64,000 nt of DNA from a bacterium (lineage in GTDB: Bacteria; Myxococcota; UBA727; JAUIJE01): the NCBI GenBank assembly GCA_030431455.1, contig JAUIJE010000012.1:124001-188000 (forward strand), read 5' to 3'. The translations under genes were made by a program, and so were the position numbers. The notes below the pieces were generated by a model that was not told where the DNA came from, searched no databases, and saw nothing but the letters and a program-made list of their open reading frames with translations. Positions 9,140 to 18,393 of the stretch are shown piece by piece (the first letter of the stretch is position 1; each line of letters opens with the position of its first letter).

Positions 9140-9481
9140 TCAGCCCGCTTTTTGGATGTACGCCTCGATGGCCTGTACTTCGTCGAGGGGGAGCATCACG
9201 AAACGCAGCCCCATCGAGGTCCGGTCGTGGTGGCGCATGACCTCGGCCCGGGCGCGAATCGGCCGGCTCTGGCCCGGCAGCTGGAACTGCAAGTGGACCT
9301 CTTTGCCCACCGGCACCAGCGGCCCGCGCTCGACCGAGAACAACAGGCCGGCCCGGGAGATGTCGGCGATGTGGCCGCTCATCGACTTCGGCGACGTGAT
9401 GCGCGCGCGAAGCCCCACCTTTTGCCGGGGGTGCTGGCGGCGTTCTTCGCCGCGCTTGGGGAGAGGGGGCGGTCCGCTCAC
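9140..9481 (-). CDS. PilZ-domain protein, predicted c-di-GMP receptor
   Basis: 113 residues. The two c-di-GMP-binding elements are present: RRQHPRQKV near residue 15 (RxxxR) and DISRAGLLF near residue 40 (DxSxxG). The rest is the PilZ beta barrel and nothing else, so this is a stand-alone receptor. It starts 18 bases after the stop of the outer-membrane protein gene and is probably co-transcribed with it. Confidence 0.88.
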   Translation of the reverse strand: MSGPPPLPKRGEERRQHPRQKVGLRARITSPKSMSGHIADISRAGLLFSVERGPLVPVGKEVHLQFQLPGQSRPIRARAEVMRHHDRTSMGLRFVMLPLDEVQAIEAYIQKAG

Positions 9482-9499
9482 AAGGCTCCTGACCAGGCC

Positions 9500-11467
9500 C
9501 TAGAAACGGGCCTGGGCAAAGATACCACCCCCGATGCGCAGGTTGTGCGGCTGGGTCGTTCCGGGCAGGAGAATCGGCGGCAAAAAGCCGATGTTGCCGT
9601 AGCGCTCCCGGGTCTGGCCGGCGCTGGAGTTGATGAGGATGTTCTCGTTGTTGTCGACGAGAAACGCCACCGAGGCGATGACGCTCAGCATGCGGGACAG
9701 GTCCCACTTGAGCGAGGTGCGGAGGGCGTAGATCGGCTCGGCCACCGAGGCGTTCTGGCAGATCCGGCTGCCGTCGTCGGCGGTGCCGTACTCCAGGCAG
9801 GGCAGGAGGTCTTCGGACCCGTTGCCGCGGATGACCTCGCTTTGGCCCACCGCGCCCTCGATGCCGTCGCCGGTGTCGGCGGGGAGCCGGCTGGGATCAA
9901 AGCCGGTGTAGCTGGCCGGCATCTGCACCCCGGCCACGATCGCCGGGGTCAGGTGCAAAAACTCGATGAAGTAGCTGGTCTGGAGCGCGAACAAGAATTC
10001 CGGCGATTGGGCCGACGCCGCGGGCAAGCCCAAGTAGGGGGTGAGCCCGGGCCGGGAATAGGTGATGAACGCCAGGTCGCGGTAAATGCCGTCGGCCCGG
10101 ATGTCCCAGTCTCCCCACCCGAACTGCGCTGACAATGCAGCTGCATTGGCGCCGCCCAGCAGCTGATTGCCCCCCCAGCCCTGGAACTTGGTGGACTGGA
10201 GGTTCTCCGGGTCTTGCAGCGTCTGCTCGAGGTGGCTGGCCTCGGCGGTGGCGAGGAAACGGAAGCCGGACTGCGGCCGGGCCGCGGTCTGGAAGAGGTT
10301 GGCGAAGGCGGGATCGGAGTTGTAGAGGCGGAAGTCGATGGAGCGCGGCACCGCCCGCCCGAGGTGGAAGATGACCCGGGCCGAGCCGCCGCCCCCCCAC
10401 AGGATTTGGTCTTGCACGCCCTCGTTCTGGTTGGTGCCGCGGGCGAAAAAGCCCCCCCCGACGTCGAACTGCAACAGGTCGAAGAAGTCATAGCCCGCGC
10501 CCATCAGCCAGCCCCAGAACGATTCGATCTCACGGATGGTGGCGGTGCCTTGGACCTGGGTCTGCAACCGAGCGGTCTTGGCCCCGGCGTAGACGTACCC
10601 GTCGAGGATGTTGAGCTGAAGCTTGGCGCCAGGGACCGCGCCGTTGTCGCTCGGGAAAATGTCATTGCCCCCCCAGGAGATGTCCCAGAGGTAGCCGAGC
10701 CGGAAACGGTTGGAGTTGAACGGGAACATCACCAGGTCGATGTTGGCCGCGCTCTCGTCTTCCACCGATTGGTTGAAGAAGTAGCGGATGCGCAGATACG
10801 AGCCATCGTCGAAGAAGCTGGCCCGGTTGCGGCCGGTGTCGTCGTCGGCGGTCCAGGTGAAGCGGGAGACGATCGCCGCCTCGGTGTCCATCCCGGGGAT
10901 GAAGCCGCGCTGGCGCCGGTGCAGCACCAGGCTGGAGAGGGTCTCGTACCCGGTGTTGCGGGTGTTGAGGTTGTCGAAGAACAACTGGTTGTTGGACCGG
11001 GGGGAGAAGTCGACGCTCGGGGACGAGGGGGTGGTGACCCCGGGACCGGCGAGGAAGTTGTCGTCGGAGAAGGAGAACGCGATCCGGGTGTCCATGAAGT
11101 TGCCCAGGGGCAGCTTCTCGCTCTGCAGGGAGTTGAGGTCGCCGGAGAAGGGCGACGGGAGCACCCGGGCGCTCCCGGTCTTGGGCAGCTTGCCGTACCC
11201 CGGATCGAACCCGCTGTCCTCGTCGGGGGGCGGGGCCGGGTCCTCGGCCGCGATCGCGGGGGGGGCCTCGGTGGGATCGGCGGGCGCGGGCTCCGGCGCC
11301 GGCTCGTCGGCGGGCACATCGTCACCCGCGGGGGCGTCGGCCGGCGGGGTGGCTTCGGCTGGGGCGGGCGTTTCCGCGGGGGTGGGGGTCGCGGTGGCCT
11401 CGCCGGTCTGGGCGGCGACGGGCAGGGCGATCAACCAGGCGGCGGCGGTGACGAGCACTCCACGCAT
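9500..11467 (-). CDS. Predicted outer-membrane beta-barrel protein
   Basis: 655 residues. It has a Sec signal (LIALPVAAQ), then about 70 residues rich in Ala, Pro, Glu and Thr, then long stretches of alternating hydrophobic/polar residues typical of beta strands, ending in GGIFAQARF with the C-terminal Phe used by BAM-inserted barrels. GGAGG precedes the ATG by 7 bases. No specific family was recognised. It is followed by a PilZ gene, which hints at control by c-di-GMP, but that is inference. Confidence 0.7.
   Translation of the reverse strand: MRGVLVTAAAWLIALPVAAQTGEATATPTPAETPAPAEATPPADAPAGDDVPADEPAPEPAPADPTEAPPAIAAEDPAPPPDEDSGFDPGYGKLPKTGSARVLPSPFSGDLNSLQSEKLPLGNFMDTRIAFSFSDDNFLAGPGVTTPSSPSVDFSPRSNNQLFFDNLNTRNTGYETLSSLVLHRRQRGFIPGMDTEAAIVSRFTWTADDDTGRNRASFFDDGSYLRIRYFFNQSVEDESAANIDLVMFPFNSNRFRLGYLWDISWGGNDIFPSDNGAVPGAKLQLNILDGYVYAGAKTARLQTQVQGTATIREIESFWGWLMGAGYDFFDLLQFDVGGGFFARGTNQNEGVQDQILWGGGGSARVIFHLGRAVPRSIDFRLYNSDPAFANLFQTAARPQSGFRFLATAEASHLEQTLQDPENLQSTKFQGWGGNQLLGGANAAALSAQFGWGDWDIRADGIYRDLAFITYSRPGLTPYLGLPAASAQSPEFLFALQTSYFIEFLHLTPAIVAGVQMPASYTGFDPSRLPADTGDGIEGAVGQSEVIRGNGSEDLLPCLEYGTADDGSRICQNASVAEPIYALRTSLKWDLSRMLSVIASVAFLVDNNENILINSSAGQTRERYGNIGFLPPILLPGTTQPHNLRIGGGIFAQARF
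10133..10148. repeat. Palindromic copy of CAATG-N4-TGCA motif
   Basis: CAATGCAGCTGCATTG reads the same on both strands and contains the motif in both orientations. It sits inside the coding region of the outer-membrane protein. It is one of 14 motif loci in this window. Confidence 0.6.
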
Positions 11468-11571
11468 ATTGTGTCCTCCCCCGACGGGGGGAGCCGCCGG
11501 ACGGGGTGCGTCTAGCGTGTCGGGCGACGATTTCCTAGGGCGGCGGGCCTCTGCGTCGGCGACGGCAGGCC

Positions 11572-11598
11572 AAAAAAAAAGCCGCCCCGAGGGGCGGC
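11572..11598 (-). terminator. Rho-independent terminator of the acidic-repeat lipoprotein gene
   Basis: Read on the minus strand: GGCCGCCCC, a TC turn, GGGGCGGC, then nine T. It lies about 20 bases after the stop of the lipoprotein gene that ends at 11619. Confidence 0.9.
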
Positions 11599-11618
11599 CT
11601 GGAGGGCGCAGGCGCGGC

Positions 11619-12692
11619 TTATTGAAGCCAGAACGACAGGTCGCGGTGCTGGTCGGTGAAGTTGCCGTTGGCATCCAGATATCCCACGAACTCGGTGGCG
11701 TCGTCATCGCCGGTGGCGAGGAACACGAAGTTGATGAACCCGTCGGCATCGAGCCGCACCGTTCCGTACCGGTTGCTGATGATGGTGTCGCCGCTGCCGA
11801 CGCTGGTCTCGTAGTGCTCGCGCCAGGTCACGCCCCCTTGGCCGTCGGTGGTGAAGCGGTGCGTCCACCAGGAGCAGCCGAGGTCGCCGGTGCAGCTGTT
11901 TTCCTCGTCGCTTTCCCAGACCGCTTCGGTTTCGTTGTGGTGGTAGGCGAGCGAGCAGGCCCCGAACCGCGGGGTGGTGAAGCTGGAGGTCATGCCCGAG
12001 AAATAGTGGTGCTGGGTGGTGGGGGCGGTGGGGAGGAACGCGTCATCGACGACCAGGCTCAGGTCGAGATGCCCGTCTTGTCGTTGGCGGAAGTAGCCGA
12101 CCTCGTCGAGCTCTTGGGCGTCGGGGTCGATGATGCCGATGATCGTGCCCTGCCAGAGCATGGCCATGGTGACGGCGGTCCCCTCACAGGTGAACACCGC
12201 GGTCTGCGCTTCGAGCCGGGTCATCGGCGTGCACACAAAATCGGTGGCGCTGCCCGGGGAGCGGGGCAGGGTGCCCTCGACGCATTGGGACACGCCGTCG
12301 ACGACGGTGCAGTTGTTGGCGGCGGTGCAGGCGGTGTCCTCAGCGCCGTCGTCGTTGCCCGGGGACCCCCCGATCGGGGTGGGCGCGCCCCCGTCGTCGT
12401 CGGTGCCGGTGTCGTCGGTGCCGGTGTCGTCGGTGCCGGTGTCGTCGGTGCCGGTGTCGTCGGTGCCGGTGTCGTCGCCCACGGTGGGCAGCCCGGGGAG
12501 CGAGGGGAGATTGCCGCCGCCGTTGCCGGGCACGTCGGTGGCACCATTGTCGTCGTCGTCGCGGTCGTCGCGGTCGTCGCGGTCGTCGCGGTCGCCCCGG
12601 TCGTCCGCGGTGGGGCCGGACGAGGAAGAGCCACCGCAGGCGACGAAGAGGGAAGCGGTGAAAACGAGAGAGAAAAGGGTGATGGTCCGCAT
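11619..12692 (-). CDS. Lipoprotein with Asp-rich tandem repeats
   Basis: AGGAG lies 8 bases before the ATG; the signal ends LFVACGGSSSS with a lipobox Cys. Residues ~30-45 are RDD repeats and ~70-95 are five TGTDD units, both encoded by near-perfect DNA repeats. The remaining ~250 residues form a Cys-containing globular domain with no family I recognise. The acidic spacers probably lift the domain off the membrane. It ends with a strong terminator, so it is a single transcription unit. Confidence 0.82.
   Translation of the reverse strand: MRTITLFSLVFTASLFVACGGSSSSGPTADDRGDRDDRDDRDDRDDDDNGATDVPGNGGGNLPSLPGLPTVGDDTGTDDTGTDDTGTDDTGTDDTGTDDDGGAPTPIGGSPGNDDGAEDTACTAANNCTVVDGVSQCVEGTLPRSPGSATDFVCTPMTRLEAQTAVFTCEGTAVTMAMLWQGTIIGIIDPDAQELDEVGYFRQRQDGHLDLSLVVDDAFLPTAPTTQHHYFSGMTSSFTTPRFGACSLAYHHNETEAVWESDEENSCTGDLGCSWWTHRFTTDGQGGVTWREHYETSVGSGDTIISNRYGTVRLDADGFINFVFLATGDDDATEFVGYLDANGNFTDQHRDLSFWLQ
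12396..12470. repeat. 15-bp tandem repeat, five units (DTGTD coding)
   Basis: Five copies of GTCGTCGGTGCCGGT in a row inside the lipoprotein gene. A second shorter array of a 9-bp unit (GTCGTCGCG-type) follows near 12558-12600 and codes for RDD. Both units are multiples of three, so changes in copy number keep the frame. Confidence 0.85.
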
Positions 12693-12750
12693 CGAAAGCT
12701 CCTGTGTGGGTGATGCGTCCCCCAAAGCGAGCGGCGTGCCATCTAAATAA

Positions 12751-12763
12751 TGATTTAAAATCA
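12751..12763. promoter_or_regulatory. A/T-rich palindrome in promoter region
   Basis: TGATTT-A-AAATCA is a perfect 13-bp palindrome within a short A/T-rich island (12740-12772), upstream of the acidic-repeat lipoprotein gene and downstream of the 12837 stop. It could be an operator or part of the promoter; no match to a named regulator can be claimed. Confidence 0.4.
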
Positions 12764-12836
12764 GGGTTTTACACGGGTGGGCGCCGGCCCGACCCGTTCT
12801 GTCAGCGCAACCCGGGGTGCCGGGGATGAAACGGCG

Positions 12837-14648
12837 TCAGGGGATGAGGGGCTCGAGGTCCTCGTCGAAGCGGGCGTCGACCACCCAGAAGCTGGTGGCC
12901 GAACGGAACCGCACCTGCCGGAGCGTGCCGGTGATGGAGCGCCAACGCACCCCCGCTTCCATCATCTGCAGCGGGTCACGGGCGGTGAGGGCGTCGAAGT
13001 TCACTGTGGCGCAGCGTGTGGCCCCCCCGGTGTCCTCGAAGAACACCTTGGCTTGGCCGAAGGTCTGGTAGCCGGAGGTCAGGAAGTCATCGAGGGTGTT
13101 GCGGCAGATGCGGCCGTTGTCGTCCTCGAGCACCGGGTCGCCGGGCTCGGCCAGCAGGCAGCGCGGCACGCTGGGGTCGTCGTTGCAGGTGGAGCGCACG
13201 TCGAGAAAACTCTGGTTGTCGTTCTCGCGCAGGCACGCTTGGTTGTTGCGGAAGCAGACCTGGCCAAACTCGTCGCGCAGCAGCTCGTCGCCGACCTGGG
13301 CCACGGTGCAGTCGACGGCCTTGACCGACTCGCCGTCCTCCTCGGTGAGGTTGCAAGAGCTGCGCACGGCGTGGATGGGGTCGTCGCCGCCGGGGTGTTT
13401 ACACGCGGGCAAGCCCCCGACCCGGACGCCGAGCGTGCCGGTGCTTTCGATTTTGACCAGCGAGCCTTCGAGGGCTTCGATCAAGAGGGTGCCGTTGCCG
13501 TCCACTTCCTGTTGGGTGTTGATCGGGCCGCAGTAGGGGGCGGTGGGGAACGCGACCGCGGGCATCGCTTGCGGGATGACCTGGCAGAACTGGCCCTGGC
13601 CCTCGATGGGTTGGCAGGAGGTGCCGGCGGGGCAGGCGTTGGCTTGGCCCCCGATGCACACCCGACGACCAAACTCGTCGAGGGAGTCGTCCGAATCGGG
13701 CGTGCAGCGTTCGATGCCCTCGTCGTCGCGTTCGCAAGTCGAGCCGCGGGGGCAGCGGGCCCGGGCCGCGCCGCTCTCGTTCTCTTCGCCGGTCTCGGCC
13801 CCTTCGGTGACGCCCCGCGGGTCGCCGCACAGCCCGTTGACCGGGGTGTAGACCGGCTCGGTGAGCTGGGTCGACGACTGAAACTCGGTGATCGCGCCCC
13901 CGATGGCGAGCAGCTTGCTCCCCACGCGCAGGCCTTCGATCCCGTTGAACGCGAAGGTAAAGATGCCGCCCCACTGCGGCGCGGTCACGTCCTGCACATT
14001 GAACCCGTTGCCGACGATGGACGTCACGTACAGCTCGCCCGACGTGACCTCGATGCGCTGGCCTTGCATGGGGTTGCAGCATTCGTCGGAGGTGGTCTGG
14101 AGGTCGGCGAGGGTGGGCTGGTTGAAATAGATGTGTTCGCTGGTCAGGCCCACCGCGTAGGTGGGCTCGCCGTCGTTCTCGTCGAAGCGGGGGAGGTTGT
14201 CCTCGACCCACAGCAAGGTGGGGCCGGGGGTGCGGCGGAAGCGGGCGAGCACGCCCTCGGCCCGGCCCTCTTCGAGCACGATTTGGCGGCTTTGCCCAAA
14301 AACGCTGCCCGCGGCCAGCGACAACGAGACGGGGGCGTTGAGGGGCCACGGCCGGGTGCCGTCGCTGCCCACCGCCTCGACGTTGATCACCACCTGGGCC
14401 CAGTCGTCGCCGGGGAAGTCGATGGGGTCCTCTTCGGTGCCCGGGCCGCCGGGGCAGAGGTCGGTGACCTGGCCGAAGGTGCAGCGGGCGTAGGGGTCGC
14501 CGGGCACCGCGGTGGCGTCCCAGTCGATTTCCACCGCGAAGCTGCCGAGGGTCTCGGCCGGCTTGTCCCGGTAGCGGACACAGCCGGACAGCATCAGACC
14601 GGCCACGGCCAACCCCAGGGCGAACGGAATGAATTTGCGCAGTGTCAT
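12837..14648 (-). CDS. Cys-rich lipoprotein of unknown function
   Basis: 603 residues. The signal MTLRKFIPFALGLAVAGLMLSGC has the lipobox Cys at 23. It has about 30 further cysteines, clustered in residues ~290-370 (CPRGSTCERDDEGIERC, CIGGQANACPAGTSC) and ~410-520, so probably several disulphide-stabilised modules. The start overlaps the upstream phosphoesterase stop (ATGA), which couples their translation. Function unknown. Confidence 0.8.
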   Translation of the reverse strand: MTLRKFIPFALGLAVAGLMLSGCVRYRDKPAETLGSFAVEIDWDATAVPGDPYARCTFGQVTDLCPGGPGTEEDPIDFPGDDWAQVVINVEAVGSDGTRPWPLNAPVSLSLAAGSVFGQSRQIVLEEGRAEGVLARFRRTPGPTLLWVEDNLPRFDENDGEPTYAVGLTSEHIYFNQPTLADLQTTSDECCNPMQGQRIEVTSGELYVTSIVGNGFNVQDVTAPQWGGIFTFAFNGIEGLRVGSKLLAIGGAITEFQSSTQLTEPVYTPVNGLCGDPRGVTEGAETGEENESGAARARCPRGSTCERDDEGIERCTPDSDDSLDEFGRRVCIGGQANACPAGTSCQPIEGQGQFCQVIPQAMPAVAFPTAPYCGPINTQQEVDGNGTLLIEALEGSLVKIESTGTLGVRVGGLPACKHPGGDDPIHAVRSSCNLTEEDGESVKAVDCTVAQVGDELLRDEFGQVCFRNNQACLRENDNQSFLDVRSTCNDDPSVPRCLLAEPGDPVLEDDNGRICRNTLDDFLTSGYQTFGQAKVFFEDTGGATRCATVNFDALTARDPLQMMEAGVRWRSITGTLRQVRFRSATSFWVVDARFDEDLEPLIP

Positions 14649-16564
14649 TGGGGCAGGATCCGGGAGATGCGGCCGTCGATGAGGCCATTTTGGGAGACGC
14701 AGGGAATGGTGTTGCCGTAGCGGGCGACGAGGTCTTCGTACTGGCAGCCCACGGAGTCGGGGGCCACGTCGCGCTGGCAGGGGCCGATGGTGGCGAGGTC
14801 GGTCTCGGTGCAGGGCCCAAACCGCTGGAGGTACTCCTGCACCGCGTCGCGCAGGGAGATGCCGCTGTCGACCTGGGTGGTGTTCTTGCGGAGCATTTTG
14901 AAGCCCGAGCCCCCCTGGGCCATGTAGTCGTTGGCCCCGACCTCGTAGCGGCCGTTGATGTTGAGGGGCGCGCCGTTGATGACCATGTCCTCGGCGCAGG
15001 CCTCGGGGAACTCATCAAACGCCCGGGCCCGGGGGCAGCAGCCCTCCTCGGGGTTCTGGCGGCAGTCGCACCGGATGGTGAACTCGATGCCCGACACCTG
15101 GACCTGCGAGCGGCAACCCCGGCCGGCCGAACGGCTGGCCACGAAGTCGAACACCTCCTGCACCTCGGTGCCGGAGAGGAAGAACGTGGTGATGGTGTTC
15201 TCGAAGGGGAACACGTTGAACAGCATCTCTTGGGTCACCACCCCCGGGGGGAACGCGTCGCGAATGCCCGCGGAGTTGGTGAGGGCAAAGTCACTGGCCA
15301 CCCGGTTGCGGGTCTGGATCGCGGCGGCCACCACGTTGCCCATCGCGCTGTCGCCCCCGTCGGACGCGGTGCGGGTGATGCCGGTGGGAGAGAACGCGAT
15401 GGGGCGGTCGAGGTCGACGGCGTTGGCGAGGTCGAAGTAGTAGGGCTCCATCACGCGCACGACCTCGGTGTCGCGCTCTAGGCGGCTGTCGATGGGGATG
15501 GGCTTGTAGCGGTGGTCGACGAGCTCGAAGCCGTACCACTCGTCGCGGCCCAGGCGGCTGGCGTGTCGGAACACGGTGTCGAGCCGGCCCAAAAACTGCA
15601 TAAACGCGCCCGAGTGCACGATGGGCACTTCGCGGCCGGCGTCGTCGATGGCGATGCGCGGCGGGTTGAACACGATGTGGAAATGGCCCCCGAGGATGAA
15701 GTCGATGCCGCGCACACCGGGAACCTTGCAGGCGAAGGTCTCGCCGTTGGTGCCCTTGACCGGCTCGCAGTCTTCGTGGCGGGGCAGCGGCTGGTTGCCG
15801 GGCACGTAGCGGGTGTAGCCCTCGACCAGCCCAATGTCATTGTCGATCCCGAGGTGGGTGATCACCGCGACCACGTCGGCGTAGGCCGCGTATTTGTCGA
15901 TGTAGTGCTGGGTCACCCAGTTCTGTTCGCGGGGGCGAACCCCGAGGGAGTTGCCGGCTTCGTTGATGCTGTTGAGCGACGAGAGGTTGCCGAGGCCGAT
16001 GACCAGGACCCGCAGCCCGTTGGCGTCGACGAGGGCGAAGGGCTGGATGATGCCCCCCAGCGGGCTGTTGCCGGCGACGTTGGGGTCTTCGGCGTTGTAG
16101 TTGGCGGCGAGGGCGGGGAAGGTGCCGAACTGGTCGTATTGGTCGAAGTAGTTGTTCACCCCGAGGTCAAACTCGTGGTTGCCGACCACCGCCGCGTCGA
16201 TGCCGACCTGCGATTGCATGCGCACCTCGGGCTCGCCCTGGAAGATGTTGAAGATGGGCGCGCCTTGGAAACAGTCGCCGGTGTCGAGGGTGACGTGGCG
16301 GTTGCTCTTGGCCCGCTCTTGTTTGAGCAGGGTGGCGAGGCGGGCCACGCCGCCGAAGGGCGCGTTGGCGGGCTCGAGGCCGAGGGTCTGGACCGGCGCG
16401 GGCGGGTCGTAGGTGTAGGGGATCAAACGGCTGTGCCAATCCGCGGTGTGAAACACCGTCAGCTGCACGTCCGTGTCGCGCAGCTCGGGCAGCTCTGCGC
16501 GAATGATGCACGACCCCAGGAAAGGCAGCGCGACGACGAGGCCGAGGAAACGCGAAGCATGCAT
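14645..16564 (-). CDS. UshA/5'-nucleotidase-family metallophosphoesterase lipoprotein
   Basis: 639 residues. The signal ends LPFLGSC. Calcineurin-like phosphoesterase motifs are all readable: VFHTADWHSR, TLDTGDCFQGAP, VVGNHEFDLG, and ILGGHFHIVF. The C-terminal half matches the 5'-nucleotidase substrate-binding domain (NVFPFENTITTFFLSG). It should cleave phosphate from nucleotides or similar esters outside the inner membrane. An inserted Cys-rich segment (CRSQVQV to CCPRA) is unusual for the family. It is the first gene of a two-gene coupled unit. Confidence 0.88.
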   Translation of the reverse strand: MHASRFLGLVVALPFLGSCIIRAELPELRDTDVQLTVFHTADWHSRLIPYTYDPPAPVQTLGLEPANAPFGGVARLATLLKQERAKSNRHVTLDTGDCFQGAPIFNIFQGEPEVRMQSQVGIDAAVVGNHEFDLGVNNYFDQYDQFGTFPALAANYNAEDPNVAGNSPLGGIIQPFALVDANGLRVLVIGLGNLSSLNSINEAGNSLGVRPREQNWVTQHYIDKYAAYADVVAVITHLGIDNDIGLVEGYTRYVPGNQPLPRHEDCEPVKGTNGETFACKVPGVRGIDFILGGHFHIVFNPPRIAIDDAGREVPIVHSGAFMQFLGRLDTVFRHASRLGRDEWYGFELVDHRYKPIPIDSRLERDTEVVRVMEPYYFDLANAVDLDRPIAFSPTGITRTASDGGDSAMGNVVAAAIQTRNRVASDFALTNSAGIRDAFPPGVVTQEMLFNVFPFENTITTFFLSGTEVQEVFDFVASRSAGRGCRSQVQVSGIEFTIRCDCRQNPEEGCCPRARAFDEFPEACAEDMVINGAPLNINGRYEVGANDYMAQGGSGFKMLRKNTTQVDSGISLRDAVQEYLQRFGPCTETDLATIGPCQRDVAPDSVGCQYEDLVARYGNTIPCVSQNGLIDGRISRILPQ

Positions 16565-16780
16565 GAGAAAAAGCCTAGCCGCTGGCGGCCGAGAAAAACA
16601 CCGGGTTTTGGCCGACGAAACGGGCCTCACCAGCGCGCGGGGGCGCCCCCGGTGACGCGTTGGCCGCGGCCGGTCTCACCCGGGGCGTGGATCCAGGTGC
16701 GCGCGCGCCGGACGCAGGGATGCGGATCTCGTCCCGGTCGCCGGCGCCGCGGTCGATTTCTGTCCGTCCCGAACCGGCGA

Positions 16781-16808
16781 CGCGCCGTCCCCACGCGGGG
16801 ACGGCGCG
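16781..16808 (-). terminator. GC-rich hairpin, probable terminator
   Basis: A 12-bp perfect stem, CGCGCCGTCCCC with GGGGACGGCGCG and the loop ACGC, lies just past the stop of the LamG lipoprotein gene. There is no T tract, so it is less certain than the others. Confidence 0.55.
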
Positions 16809-16824
16809 CGGTCGACGTGGCGGG

Positions 16825-18342
16825 TCATTCGTTGACCCTCTGCTCGGTGCCCACGGTGATGCGCTGGCCCCGGCCGGTCTCGTACACCGCCCGAAGCCAA
16901 GCCGCGCTTCGCTCAACGGTGGACACGCGCAGTTCATCGAGGGCGCCGCGGAACCGTTCGCTGGTGTCCCAATTGGTGCCCAGGCTGAGCGGAATGTCAT
17001 TGCTCACCGGGAGGTCGGCGGTTCCGGTCTTGGAGTCCGCCCACACGCCGTCGACATAGAGGTGGACGAGGTGACCGACCCGATCGTGGACCACCGCGAC
17101 GTGGTGCCATTGGCCGTCGGTGAAGTTGGCCGCGGACCCCGGGTTGCTCGCCACCGCCCGGGCGTAGAACCGCAGCGGGTCGTTGCAGCTGCCGAACCCA
17201 CAATGCCCATGGATGTCGCCATTGAGGGCCAAGGTGATGCCCGAGCCCCGGCAAAACCCTTCCTTGAACAGCAGCCGACCGGCGGTGAGCGGCGCGGGGT
17301 CGTCGGTGACAAACCAAATCTCCTGGGTGTGCACCTCCCCGACGTCGGGGTCGAACACCTCATGGTTCGAGGCCAGCGCGTAGTCGTCGACCCCGTCGAG
17401 AGCGTAGGCGGGGCCCACGATCCCGGCGGTGGCCGGGGTCGGGGCCGGGGTGTCCACCCCAAATGAAACTGCATCCGTGACCGACGCGGGCAACGTGCCC
17501 ACCGCGTCCGCGAACACCTGCTCCCCCCCGGCGGCGCTCTGGTCAAAGTGCCACACCGCAAGGTGGGTCGCGTCCCAGGGCGAGCTCGGCGCGGGGGGCG
17601 TGATCGCATTGGGCGCGTAGTAGAGCCACAGCCTGGCCTCGGCGCCGTCGACAAGGTCGGCCCTCGCCCACAGCACCAGGGCGCCGTCCGTGGTCGCTTC
17701 GCGCTCGAACGGGACCGAAGCACCGGTGGCGTCGTCGATCAGGGCATAGCTGTTCGGGGGGAGCGCCGCGCCACCGGTGTGGGCGGTACCGACGCGCACA
17801 GGGAGGACAAAGTTGTTGAGGGTCTCGCCCAGTCCGGTGCCGTCGACGGTGATCTCGACCCGGGCATAAAACCCCGGCAGGTGCCAATCGGGCGGGAACC
17901 CCGCATCCGCGGGAGCGACATCGGGGAACCCGGCATCAAGCCCCGCGTCCAACCCTCCGGCGGCGGCATCCGGCGGCCCCGCGTCCAGGCCGGGCGGCAT
18001 CACATCCGGTGCATCCGCATCGGTGAGGCCCCCGTCCCCGCCGGTCCCGGTCTGATCCGGCGACCCCGCATCCCGGGCCTCGCCATCACCGTCGCCGTCG
18101 CCGTCGCCGTCGCCATCACCATCACCATCACCATCACCATCACCATCACCGTCGCCGTCACCATCACCGTCGCCGTCGCCGGCACGGGGCGCGCACAGGC
18201 CGTCGAGGCATCGCTCGTCGGAGAGACAATCGGCGTTTTCGTTGCAGGGGGCGCCGGCGGTCACCGGTCCCCCCGCGCAGCCCACCACCCACACGATGGC
18301 GGTCGCGCAGGCACCCACGATCAGACCCGAGGCGCGCAACAC
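16825..18342 (-). CDS. LamG/DUF2341-type lipoprotein with GD and DAG spacer
   Basis: 505 residues. Lipobox VVGCAGG, a small Cys module (CNENADCLSDERCLDGLC), then about 16 Gly-Asp pairs, then a 'DAG/DAGF' spacer. The second half resembles DUF2341 (NSYALIDDATGASVPFE, RLWLYYAPN) followed by a concanavalin-like LamG domain (DGQWHHVAVVHDRVGHLVHL). These domains bind sugars or proteins on the cell surface. The protein is a surface-exposed binder on a long acidic stalk; the ligand is unknown. Confidence 0.82.
   Translation of the reverse strand: MLRASGLIVGACATAIVWVVGCAGGPVTAGAPCNENADCLSDERCLDGLCAPRAGDGDGDGDGDGDGDGDGDGDGDGDGDGDGDGDGEARDAGSPDQTGTGGDGGLTDADAPDVMPPGLDAGPPDAAAGGLDAGLDAGFPDVAPADAGFPPDWHLPGFYARVEITVDGTGLGETLNNFVLPVRVGTAHTGGAALPPNSYALIDDATGASVPFEREATTDGALVLWARADLVDGAEARLWLYYAPNAITPPAPSSPWDATHLAVWHFDQSAAGGEQVFADAVGTLPASVTDAVSFGVDTPAPTPATAGIVGPAYALDGVDDYALASNHEVFDPDVGEVHTQEIWFVTDDPAPLTAGRLLFKEGFCRGSGITLALNGDIHGHCGFGSCNDPLRFYARAVASNPGSAANFTDGQWHHVAVVHDRVGHLVHLYVDGVWADSKTGTADLPVSNDIPLSLGTNWDTSERFRGALDELRVSTVERSAAWLRAVYETGRGQRITVGTEQRVNE
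18082..18180. repeat. 6-bp tandem array coding (Gly-Asp)16
   Basis: 33 codons of alternating Gly and Asp, read on the minus strand, with GGC/GGT and GAC/GAT mixed. It is one of four such arrays in unrelated lipoproteins of this window. Confidence 0.9.
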
Positions 18343-18393
18343 CGCCCCACTATACCGCCGGCACCGCCGCGGCGTCGGGCGTGGCGCGCCCCG